Shown piece after piece: positions 1 to 5,946 of a DNA stretch of 14,922 nucleotides. Origin of the DNA: JAYTQQ01 sp043746635 (GTDB taxonomy: Bacteria > Bdellovibrionota > Bdellovibrionia > Bdellovibrionales > JAMPXM01); assembly GCA_043746635.1 (NCBI GenBank), contig JAYTQQ010000246.1:1-14922 (forward strand), read 5' to 3'. The notes below the pieces were generated by a model. The model did no database searches. It was not told the origin of the DNA and saw nothing but the letters and a program-made list of their open reading frames with translations. The translations under genes were made by a program, and so were the position numbers. Position 1 is the first letter of the stretch; each line of letters begins with the position of its first letter.

Positions 1-50
1 TATTTCAAATGAGCTGGATGAAGGTCTAGTTTGTGCGGCGCATTCATAAA

Positions 51-65
51 AGGTACCTGGTACCT
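51..65. repeat. 15-bp near-perfect palindrome, possible weak terminator
   Basis: AGGTACC and GGTACCT flank a single central base. It lies 9 bp beyond the stop codon of the secreted-protein gene at 75-500. Read on the minus strand it can fold as a 6-bp stem (AGGTAC/GTACCT) with a CAG loop, followed by a short T-run (complement of 48-50), so it may act as a weak intrinsic terminator. It could equally be a protein-binding site or one copy of a dispersed repeat. No second copy occurs in this window. Confidence 0.4.
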
Positions 66-74
66 ATTGCGATT

Positions 75-500
75 TTAGAAGCAGATTTGAAATTTAGGAC
101 CAAGAACGGCAGCGGTTCCTAAGCTTTCACCGTCGATATCGATGAAGTCGACGAGCTCAGTTTTGTCGATGTTTGATTGGGTAAGAATAAATCGATTGGC
201 AGCATTCACCTTCGTTAAAGAAAATCCAACGGCTTTTGCGAGAGCTAAAATATCTGCATCTTTATTCAAGCTGACTTTGTTCAGTTGTTCGAAGCTCACT
301 CCGAGGTAGCTTGCTGTCTCGCCGTTTTGCTTTTTTGTAGCACTGAGAATATTTTTTGAAGAATCATAAGAAGCAGCGAGTTCGTAAGTCGCAGAAATTT
401 TACAGTCGACTTCAACGGCCAAGCTCTGGGCAAAAGATGTCGGAGCGAAAGCACACGCCACGAAACCAAAAAATAAATTAGATAGGATTGTTTTTTTCAA
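75..500 (-). CDS. Small secreted protein of unknown function
   Basis: Not recognised. The 141-residue product starts with a textbook signal peptide: basic MKK, a hydrophobic stretch at about residues 8-19, and a likely signal peptidase I site after SFA near residue 24. The mature part of about 117 residues has only two cysteines (C33 and C140), which could form a periplasmic disulfide joining the two ends. It shows no membrane segment or catalytic motif. The start is TTG at 498-500, chosen because AGAGAGG lies about 7 nt upstream and because it gives the intact signal peptide. It appears monocistronic: the flagellin gene upstream ends 142 bp away and a candidate sigma-70 promoter lies at 539-567. 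Secretion is well supported; the function is unknown. Confidence 0.8.
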   Translation of the reverse strand: MKKTILSNLFFGFVACAFAPTSFAQSLAVEVDCKISATYELAASYDSSKNILSATKKQNGETASYLGVSFEQLNKVSLNKDADILALAKAVGFSLTKVNAANRFILTQSNIDKTELVDFIDIDGESLGTAAVLGPKFQICF

Positions 501-538
501 AAGCGACCTCTCTGTCTACGCTAAAAGAGCGCAGCTCA

Positions 539-567
539 AGGATAGGAGCTTCTGAATTCTTATTCAA
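539..567 (-). promoter_or_regulatory. Putative sigma-70 promoter for the 75-500 gene
   Basis: On the minus strand, TTGAAT (562-567) and TATCCT (539-544) are separated by exactly 17 bp. Each matches 4 of 6 consensus positions. Transcription would start near 532, giving a leader of about 30 nt. A short GAGC-TGC-GCTC stem followed by TTTT (about 524-537) lies close to the predicted start. This is a consensus match only. Confidence 0.35.
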
Positions 568-642
568 GATTTATTCGAACCAGAAGAGCACCACGAAACA
601 TCAGGTAGAAAGCTCGCCCTAAGACTAGTGCTCGGTCCCACT

Positions 643-1467
643 CTAAAGAAGCTTCAAAACTCGTTGAGGATCTTGATTTGCTTGCGCGAGAACTGACACT
701 CCAAAGTCTTTCAATACTTGCCCGCGTGCGAGCTCTGAAGTTTCGTAGGCGATGTCGGCGTCGGTAATTTTCCCTCGAGCGTCTGTGACATTTTCGTATT
801 GGGTGTCGAGATTGTTTCCGGCAATTTCGAGTCGACTTTGAATGGCTCCAAAACTTGCTCTCGCCTTTGCGATCTTCGTCATCGCGCTATCGATATCTTC
901 TAAATTACTTTTTGCATCACTTCGATCCGAGATCGTGAGTCCCGAAGTTCCGAGAGATGACCCGGTCGTGTCGGCACCCATTGTGTAAGAAATGATGTCT
1001 TCGCTTTTGTTTCCTGATCCGACGTGAAATTCGTATTCTTGAGAGCCACCTTGTAATAATTTTTTAGAACCGAAAGTAGTGGTCTTCGCAATGCGATCGA
1101 TCTCTGAAGTGAGGCCGGTAAATTCAGTGTTAAGATAATCGCGTTCGTCATCTCCAACCGTATCACTTGCCGATTGCAAAGCGAGTTCACGAAGCCTAAT
1201 CAAAATATTATTTTGTTCATTGAGGCCGCCTTCAGCGACTTGAATCAGACCCTTGGCGTTCTCTGAATTATTTTTTGCTTGTTTCAGACTCGAAGCTTGA
1301 GCACGTAGAATTTCGCTAATCGCAAACCCGGCGGCGTCGTCTCCGGCTGAGACAATTCGTGAGCCCGAAGACAAAGCTTTCATCGCATGCTCGGTCTGTG
1401 CTTGCGACTTACCAAGCTGTCTCTGTGCAGAGATTGCAGCTACGTTGGTACCAATACGTAGACCCAT
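643..1467 (-). CDS. fliC: Flagellin (flagellar filament protein)
   Basis: The product forms the flagellar filament and is exported by the flagellar type III system. It has 274 residues from ATG at 1465-1467. The N-terminal flagellin domain (about 1-140) starts MGLRIGTNVAAISAQRQL and contains LSSGSRI (32-38) and an LRELALQSAS segment (92-101). The C-terminal domain (about 190-274) has FGAIQSRLE (206-214) and ends VSVLAQANQDPQRVLKLL, the normal D0 helix. The centre is very short, so the variable D2/D3 domains are absent, as in other compact flagellins. A longer in-frame reading from 1500 is rejected because family members begin at MGLRI and AAGGTGG lies just upstream of this ATG. The leader holds a hairpin and a sigma-28-like promoter. 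Bdellovibrio genomes usually carry several flagellins, so which paralogue this is cannot be told. Confidence 0.97.
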   Translation of the reverse strand: MGLRIGTNVAAISAQRQLGKSQAQTEHAMKALSSGSRIVSAGDDAAGFAISEILRAQASSLKQAKNNSENAKGLIQVAEGGLNEQNNILIRLRELALQSASDTVGDDERDYLNTEFTGLTSEIDRIAKTTTFGSKKLLQGGSQEYEFHVGSGNKSEDIISYTMGADTTGSSLGTSGLTISDRSDAKSNLEDIDSAMTKIAKARASFGAIQSRLEIAGNNLDTQYENVTDARGKITDADIAYETSELARGQVLKDFGVSVLAQANQDPQRVLKLL

Positions 1468-1510
1468 AGGACACCCACCTTTAAAAGTGAAGTCGCCCAC
1501 AGACGAAGTT

Positions 1511-1547
1511 GGTCTCGAAATGTTCCGCCCCGGAAAAGAGCGAGACC
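1511..1547 (-). promoter_or_regulatory. Nested stem-loop in the flagellin mRNA leader
   Basis: Two perfect inverted repeats are nested. The outer arms are GGTCTCG (1511-1517) and CGAGACC (1541-1547); the inner arms are TTCCG (1523-1527) and CGGAA (1531-1535). They are separated by a symmetric 5/5 internal loop, and the apical loop is 3 nt. The structure ends 43 nt upstream of the flagellin ATG. No T-run follows on the minus strand, so it is not a standard terminator for the PilZ gene upstream. Confidence 0.6.
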
Positions 1548-1573
1548 TTAAAATATTTCAGCAGTCATAGACT

Positions 1574-1601
1574 GGATCGGACGCGCCGCGCAATAACTAA
1601 A
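1574..1601 (-). promoter_or_regulatory. Putative sigma-28 (FliA) promoter of flagellin
   Basis: The minus strand reads TTTAGTTA, 12 bp, then TCCGATCC. The enterobacterial sigma-28 consensus is TAAAGTTT-N11-GCCGATAA. The core elements TTTAG and CCGATC recur with the same spacing before the FlgT-C-like gene and with one base more before fliW. Transcription would start near 1566, leaving a leader of about 100 nt that includes the nested hairpin. This is the expected promoter class for flagellin. Confidence 0.55.
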
Positions 1602-1621
1602 GTGATTATTTGTGTGCTGCG

Positions 1622-2338
1622 TTAAAATATTAATTTTGATGAATTTTCACGGTGTGCCTGAAGCGAAAGGGCCAGCATCCCCTGCATCTGATCGGTCGTT
1701 AAATGGTTGAATTCAATGCCCCATTTTTCTCCATTTGAGACTTGATCTATATGCCGGATGGTTCCTTTGAGGTTTGAAATCGTACGAGACGGATGCCTGA
1801 GTTCACAGACAATATCTTGCCCGAGAGTTCCTGCTGAATTGGTCGCCTTTGGAATAATCGCAGAAACGCCGCCGGCACTGATGTCGGTCGTCGCTAAAAC
1901 GTTTGGCTTTTTAGTTGGGCCGACACCTTCGACCTTGAGTTGAATGCTGTTAGTCTGATGAGTACTCACCCGAAAATTTTTTCGTCGCTGCAATCTTCGA
2001 AGTTCGGTATTGACGTTAAATACGGCGATGCCTTCGCGAGTTTGCTTGAGCGAGCCCGTCATCATGTACTGCCCAGAAGGAATCGAAAAAATAACAAAAA
2101 CTTTTTCATCAGCACTGAGTTCTCTCGACTGCTCGACGGGCTTCATCAAAAGCATCAGTTTTTCGAGTTTGAAGATGTGAAAAATAAAAGTTAGCTCATC
2201 ATCAGTGATCGCCATAATAGGAGCGCTCGATCGCCCAAGCTCTGCAAATACGGTCAGACGATCATTTTCCGAAGATACGATGTCAAATTCATCAAATAAT
2301 ATTTTACTCGCGACATTCATGACTTCATATTCGCTCAA
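1622..2338 (-). CDS. PilZ-domain protein, YcgR-like c-di-GMP receptor
   Basis: The 238-residue cytoplasmic protein has a C-terminal PilZ domain at about 112-230. Both c-di-GMP-binding signatures are present: the RxxxR motif (R119 to R123 within QRRKNFRV) and the D/NxSxxG motif (D152-I-S-A-G-G157). The N-terminal 110 residues would correspond to the YcgR-N/flagellar-brake-like region, although homology there is not obvious by eye. From family knowledge such proteins bind c-di-GMP and often slow the flagellar motor or alter other outputs. Its position beside flagellin suggests, but does not show, a motility role. The start is uncertain: TTG at 2336-2338 gives the full reading, while ATG at 2318-2320 would remove six residues; neither has a strong SD sequence. 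It starts 26 bp after the stop of the 2365-2769 gene, so the two are probably co-transcribed. Confidence 0.9.
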   Translation of the reverse strand: MSEYEVMNVASKILFDEFDIVSSENDRLTVFAELGRSSAPIMAITDDELTFIFHIFKLEKLMLLMKPVEQSRELSADEKVFVIFSIPSGQYMMTGSLKQTREGIAVFNVNTELRRLQRRKNFRVSTHQTNSIQLKVEGVGPTKKPNVLATTDISAGGVSAIIPKATNSAGTLGQDIVCELRHPSRTISNLKGTIRHIDQVSNGEKWGIEFNHLTTDQMQGMLALSLQAHRENSSKLIF

Positions 2339-2364
2339 TTTTGTGGATTTACCAATAGAGACTT

Positions 2365-2769
2365 CTAAAAAAATCGATTAATGTGCGCGCCACGGACATG
2401 TGTTTTAAGATAGGCATTTTCGACCCAAGCGTAAGCTTCAAGACCCTGCACTTTTAATTCTTTCTGGGACGAAACCAAGATAAACTCAACCAGAACATTT
2501 TTTTTCACTTGAGCGTTTATTTGCGTCACCGAGGCTTTCTTTTTTTGCTGCAAAAAATCACTGAGGCGAAAAAGTCCTTTTTTCGTTTCATCATTTGCAG
2601 AGCCCAAGTCAGCGCTCGCGACGGGCGGGGTTTCATCTTTTTTGATTTCTTTTGAAATCGGAATGAGATTTTGTGACTGAAGTTTTGATTTTTCAGTCAA
2701 AGCAGGGATCATCGTCGCAATTTGAGACAACTGTGCTTCTGAAAATAATTGCGGAGAGTCGTTGCCCAA
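2365..2769 (-). CDS. Uncharacterised small protein upstream of the PilZ gene
   Basis: Not recognised. The 134 residues have no signal peptide and no membrane segment. Residues 1-75 are polar and low in complexity, rich in K, Q, S and E, so probably flexible. Residues 76-134 look like a small folded unit, with predicted beta strands around VLVEFILVSS and an aromatic/charged end. The gene starts at TTG (2767-2769), a choice supported by the near-perfect SD AGGAGGT five bases upstream. It precedes the PilZ gene by 26 bp on the same strand, so a joint role with that c-di-GMP receptor is plausible but only inferred. The upstream region carries a palindrome and promoter-like motifs. Confidence 0.75.
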   Translation of the reverse strand: MGNDSPQLFSEAQLSQIATMIPALTEKSKLQSQNLIPISKEIKKDETPPVASADLGSANDETKKGLFRLSDFLQQKKKASVTQINAQVKKNVLVEFILVSSQKELKVQGLEAYAWVENAYLKTHVRGAHINRFF

Positions 2770-2785
2770 ATCACACCTCCTAGAC

Positions 2786-2827
2786 TCATCGGAAGTTCAA
2801 GCTAAAAAGTTAATGCAATGCATTATA
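2786..2827 (-). promoter_or_regulatory. Promoter/operator region of the PilZ operon
   Basis: Three overlapping signals appear on the minus strand. TATAAT (2822-2827) is a perfect sigma-70 -10 box, but no good -35 is visible. TAACTTTT (2805-2812), 11 bp and TCCGATGA (2786-2793) match sigma-28 at 6 of 8 bases in each box, though this would start transcription inside or just before the SD. The palindrome TAATGCA-a-TGCATTA (2811-2825) overlaps the -10 box and could be an operator. Which of these is used cannot be decided from sequence. Confidence 0.4.
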
Positions 2828-2891
2828 TATTTGATTTTACTTTGCTTTTATACTATTCTCAGCACGACAATGGATAAGGCGACGAGACCCC

Positions 2892-3794
2892 TTACTTAAA
2901 GTTGCTCTCTAAAACTTTAAGAAGGTCATCGACACCCTCGATGGGCGCTGTGATGGAGCTAATTTTTCGCTCCATTTGATTTCTGAGAAGCGCGTGCGCC
3001 TCTGAACGCAGTCGTTCGGTGCTGATTCTTTTTTGCTTCCAGTCGGAAGAATTGAGATGCGTCTCAATGTGAGACCAAAATTCTTCGATGCCTTGAGCCT
3101 GAAGCGCGATCATCGACATGACTTTTGTTTGCAGAGCGTTCGGCCTTGGATCTAAATGCAGCGAAAGTTCGAGTTCATTCTTAAAGCCCTCAGCTCCCGG
3201 ACGATCAAATTTATTCACGATAAAAAGATCGGCAATCTCGAGCAAACCCGCTTTCATGGCTTGAATTGAGTCTCCCGACTCAGGAACCAAAACGACACTC
3301 ACGAAATCTGCGACGTTCATGATTTCGAGTTCGGTTTGTCCGACTCCGACAGTTTCAATCAAGACAAAATCAAACTCTGCCAAATCAAAAGCCCGCACCA
3401 TTAAATAAGCCGATGCGCTGAGGCCACCAAGACTTCCGCGAGAGCCGAGAGACCTTATGAAAACTTTCGAATCAGAAAAATGTTCGGTGTAGCGAATGCG
3501 ATCGCCCAGCACCGCCCCTTGAGAGAATGGACTCGACGGATCAACCGCAATGACTCCTACAGAAAAATTTCGAGATCGGAGTTCAGAAATAAGTTTTGAA
3601 ATAAGCGTTGATTTTCCCGCCCCCGGCGGACCCGTAATGCCGACGCGAAAAGAGAGTTTACGCGGATGAAGCAAATCAGGGTGAAGCGAAAGCTGTCCAG
3701 GACCTTCACGCTCTAAAACGGTCAGTAACTTCGCAAGCGCTGCAAAATCCTGTTTCTTCACATCGCTTATTAGCTGCTGGGTTTGGTCACTCAT
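2892..3794 (-). CDS. meaB: MeaB/ArgK family GTPase (methylmalonyl-CoA mutase chaperone type)
   Basis: This is a G3E-family P-loop GTPase of 300 residues. Visible motifs are Walker A GPPGAGKST (55-63), VDPSSPF followed by GAVLGDRIRY (84-102), the switch region ETVGVGQ (147-153) and the guanine-specificity motif NKFD (194-197). Relatives protect adenosylcobalamin-dependent acyl-CoA mutases such as methylmalonyl-CoA mutase and help load or repair their cofactor; the older ArgK kinase label is not well supported. No mutase or B12 gene lies nearby, so the partner must be elsewhere. Length is slightly short for the family (often about 320-330). The ATG at 3792-3794 lacks a close SD; AAGGAG lies about 24 nt upstream across a small stem-loop, and an in-frame TAA rules out an upstream start. 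Confidence 0.95.
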   Translation of the reverse strand: MSDQTQQLISDVKKQDFAALAKLLTVLEREGPGQLSLHPDLLHPRKLSFRVGITGPPGAGKSTLISKLISELRSRNFSVGVIAVDPSSPFSQGAVLGDRIRYTEHFSDSKVFIRSLGSRGSLGGLSASAYLMVRAFDLAEFDFVLIETVGVGQTELEIMNVADFVSVVLVPESGDSIQAMKAGLLEIADLFIVNKFDRPGAEGFKNELELSLHLDPRPNALQTKVMSMIALQAQGIEEFWSHIETHLNSSDWKQKRISTERLRSEAHALLRNQMERKISSITAPIEGVDDLLKVLESNFK

Positions 3795-4009
3795 AGGTTA
3801 GTTGCGATTAAAGCTAACTCCTTAATAAAACTCAAACTTTATTATCTTGAAGGACGACTGTTCAAAAATAAGACACCGACTTTTTACGAGCGCAAAAATG
3901 TCTCTCGGGAGACCAAAAATTCATGCCTTATTCTAACTATTTACCTAAGTCCTTCGGAGGCTGAGTCCGGCGCGATTCCTGCGATATATCAAAGCATAAG
4001 GGAGGAATT
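3795..4009. other. Divergent intergenic region
   Basis: These 215 bp separate meaB (-) from the gene at 4010 (+) and must hold both promoters, but no convincing -35/-10 pair was found for either. The region includes the perfect inverted repeat GTCTC-TCGG-GAGAC (about 3899-3912), flanked by AAAAAT and AAAAATT runs, which could be an operator or a weak terminator. A plus-strand reading frame starting at 3783 crosses the region but has no SD or recognisable content and overlaps both genes; it is judged non-coding. Confidence 0.5.
3797..3823 (-). promoter_or_regulatory. Displaced SD and stem-loop before meaB
   Basis: On the minus strand AAGGAG (3818-3823) is followed by the inverted repeat GTTAG/CTAAC (arms 3814-3818 and 3797-3801, 12-nt loop), then CT and the meaB ATG. 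Folding would bring the SD next to the start codon. The stem is only 5 bp, so this is a suggestion. Confidence 0.3.
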
Positions 4010-5161
4010 ATGCAAAACAGCAGGCTTCCATTCGTACTATTATTTTTAGGCTTAGTAGTTTTGAGTTATCAGTTCTTGGCGCATCCGACGGCGAGCGAGC
4101 AAGATTTTTCAAAGCGCATCCGAATCGGCCTCGGCGATCTCGCCGAAGATGCTTTGGATTCAACCTTCAGACCTTCGACTCATAAACATACTCAGGTGTC
4201 TCCATATCAAATTGTTGGACTTGCTCCGGTTACTCTACAACCGGCTCCAGAAGTGTCGTCGTCTCCAATTCCGACGACGGCAGCTCCAGTTGATTTGAAA
4301 ACTCTCGCGAAAGCGACAGACGAGAAAGCAAAAGCGGATGCAAAAAAGAAAAAGAAGAAAAAGAAAACTGTGAGTCCTAATCCGGATGCGAATGCGCAGA
4401 ACGCGGTTCCTGTTGCGCCGGCAACGATCGTGCCGATCGCGACTGACGTACCGCCTGCTCCGGTTGCACCACCAGCGGCGGACCAAGCTGCGACGAGCGG
4501 ACTGACGAATATCAGTAACGTCTCTGCGAAGAATCAAGCGATGATTCAGTATTACGAAAATCTTCTCCTTAAGACTCCTGATTCAGTGGCCACTCAAAAA
4601 TTTGTAGCTGCTCATAAAGCAAATCAAATCACAGATGACGTTTATTTTACGATAGCGGCAGCGATGATGGCAGATAGCCGTCTCCAAATGAAAGATCTCG
4701 CGGTTTATGTTTATGGACAAGACGTGAGCATTCAAAGTTTCGTTGCCCTCGTAACGATTCTTGATACTGACAACGCAAACGACGTAGTGAAAACAGATTG
4801 CTTGAAATATTTAAACTCTTATTCAGATGTGACCAATTCAATTGGCATCGCCGTTTTAGGTACAGCTCTGACGACTGCCGTAACAACATCAAGTTTGCAC
4901 ATCGAAGCTTTGAAGCTGATCGATACGGCAGCGAAACAATTTTCTCAACTCGAGATGACCCAAACCACGGGTGCGGCGGGCCAGATCAATGTGTCGACTT
5001 ATAATCCAGGAGGTGCGCAAAAACTATTCGTCCCATTTATCAGTCTTTTAAATAATGTCATTCATACTTCGACAGATAGCAGTACGAAAAGTATCGCTTC
5101 TCAAGACCTAACTGATCTGCAAGGCCTTCTCGGAAATGAAAGCGCCAGCATCAATCCATAA
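4010..5161 (+). CDS. Membrane-anchored Pro/Ala/Lys-rich protein of unknown function
   Basis: Not recognised. The 383 residues start with a hydrophobic segment (about 7-24) that is either an uncleaved N-terminal anchor or a signal peptide. A long low-complexity region follows (about 75-165), rich in proline and alanine and interrupted by KATDEKAKADA and a run of eight lysines (112-119). The C-terminal region (about 170-383) looks helical and is rich in A, T, L and N, which suggests a folded periplasmic domain, perhaps of repeated helices. The architecture (anchor, flexible linker, globular domain) resembles envelope-spanning proteins, but no family is identified. The start ATG has a strong SD (AGGGAGGA) upstream. 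The lysine run contains the heptamer A_AAA_AAG in the zero frame. The next gene follows 53 bp downstream on the same strand. Confidence 0.85.
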   Translation: MQNSRLPFVLLFLGLVVLSYQFLAHPTASEQDFSKRIRIGLGDLAEDALDSTFRPSTHKHTQVSPYQIVGLAPVTLQPAPEVSSSPIPTTAAPVDLKTLAKATDEKAKADAKKKKKKKKTVSPNPDANAQNAVPVAPATIVPIATDVPPAPVAPPAADQAATSGLTNISNVSAKNQAMIQYYENLLLKTPDSVATQKFVAAHKANQITDDVYFTIAAAMMADSRLQMKDLAVYVYGQDVSIQSFVALVTILDTDNANDVVKTDCLKYLNSYSDVTNSIGIAVLGTALTTAVTTSSLHIEALKLIDTAAKQFSQLEMTQTTGAAGQINVSTYNPGGAQKLFVPFISLLNNVIHTSTDSSTKSIASQDLTDLQGLLGNESASINP

Positions 5162-5184
5162 TTCCTATCATTTTTGATTTGAAA

Positions 5185-5220
5185 TTTCACTTGAGCCCAT
5201 TAGGATAGGCTCAAGTGAAA
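5185..5220 (+). promoter_or_regulatory. Long hairpin enclosing the SD and GTG start of the next gene
   Basis: TTTCACTTGAGCC (5185-5197) and GGCTCAAGTGAAA (5208-5220) form a perfect 13-bp inverted repeat with a 10-nt loop. The loop carries AGGA (5202-5205), and the GTG start (5215-5217) lies in the 3' arm. No T-run follows on either strand, so it does not look like an intrinsic terminator of the upstream gene. The natural reading is an mRNA structure that hides the translation start. Confidence 0.7.
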
Positions 5221-5946
5221 AAATCTCTGCTCCTCCTAATCCTATTTTTCGTATCCAGCTCTTCGTGGGCGAGCATTGATATTCCGCAAAATTTATCGAA
5301 AGCCGATCGCGAAATGAGCCTCCGTATTCTTGGCTTTGGCACCAGCAATAAAATTTTATCTGATCCCTACCCCCTCGGTGGTTATTCAGGTTTTGAATTT
5401 GGAGTTGCGGTCTCAGATTTTTCGACCGATGAACTTAAAAATCTTGGAAGCAAATTGAGTTCAAGCCAAAACGATGTCTCGTATACTTCGATCTCGATCG
5501 GCAAGGGCCTGTACAACAATATCGACTTCTTTTTAAATATGACTCCCTACTTACAGACCGTTCAGATGTCGCAGTTTGGAGCGCAAATCCGGTGGTCTTT
5601 TTATCAAGCCGAAACTCTTCCGCTCAGCCTTTCGTTTTTACTCAGCGGTAATTCAAGCAATATCAGCAACCAGGTTTCTGTTCGTACGGTGGGCGCTGAT
5701 TTGATCGGTGGCCTAAACGTCAATCGCGTTGCCCTCTATTCTGGGGTCGGTTCTATCAGTAGCTCGGGAGATTTTCTGGGCGGGCCGCGCGGCCTCACCG
5801 ATTCTGGCTATCAAGAGTCTGAGAGCGTGATGGGCTTGCATTTACTTTTAGGAATAAATGTCCGACTGACTGATTTCTTCATCAGTGCCGAAGTTGATCA
5901 TTATCAGGATACAGTTTTTAGCGGAAAATTTGGAATGAGGCTCTAG
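5215..5946 (+). CDS. Putative outer-membrane beta-barrel protein
   Basis: The 243 residues begin with a clear signal peptide (MKK, a hydrophobic run at 4-13, likely cleavage after SWA at residue 19). The mature part alternates polar and hydrophobic residues in many short strands separated by Gly/Ser/Asn-rich turns, for example around FEFGVAVSDF, YTSISIGKGL, FFLNMTPYL, FGAQIRWSFY and LHLLLGINVRL. It ends in a strand (FSGKFGMRL). This is the pattern of a small 8- to 10-strand outer-membrane barrel; no specific family or ligand is recognised. The start is GTG at 5215-5217, required for the signal peptide, with AGGA nine bases upstream in a hairpin loop. It lies 53 bp after the 4010-5161 gene and probably shares its transcript. 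Confidence 0.75.
   Translation: MKKSLLLLILFFVSSSSWASIDIPQNLSKADREMSLRILGFGTSNKILSDPYPLGGYSGFEFGVAVSDFSTDELKNLGSKLSSSQNDVSYTSISIGKGLYNNIDFFLNMTPYLQTVQMSQFGAQIRWSFYQAETLPLSLSFLLSGNSSNISNQVSVRTVGADLIGGLNVNRVALYSGVGSISSSGDFLGGPRGLTDSGYQESESVMGLHLLLGINVRLTDFFISAEVDHYQDTVFSGKFGMRL

Noticed and set aside
1468..1500. Eleven-residue N-terminal extension of flagellin
   Set aside because: The extension covers the SD AAGGTGG, and flagellins start at the MGLRI-type sequence encoded from 1467.
1511..1547. Flagellin-leader hairpin as a terminator of the PilZ gene
   Set aside because: The bases after the stem on the minus strand (AACTTCGTCTG) contain no T-run, and the promoter motif lies upstream of it.
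3783..4049. 88-codon plus-strand open frame across the divergent intergenic region
   Set aside because: It overlaps the start of meaB and the first 40 bases of the 4010 gene, lacks an SD and has no recognisable features.
4235..4537. Arginine-rich minus-strand frame opposite the Pro/Ala/Lys region
   Set aside because: Its composition is the complement of a low-complexity coding region; no SD or domain.
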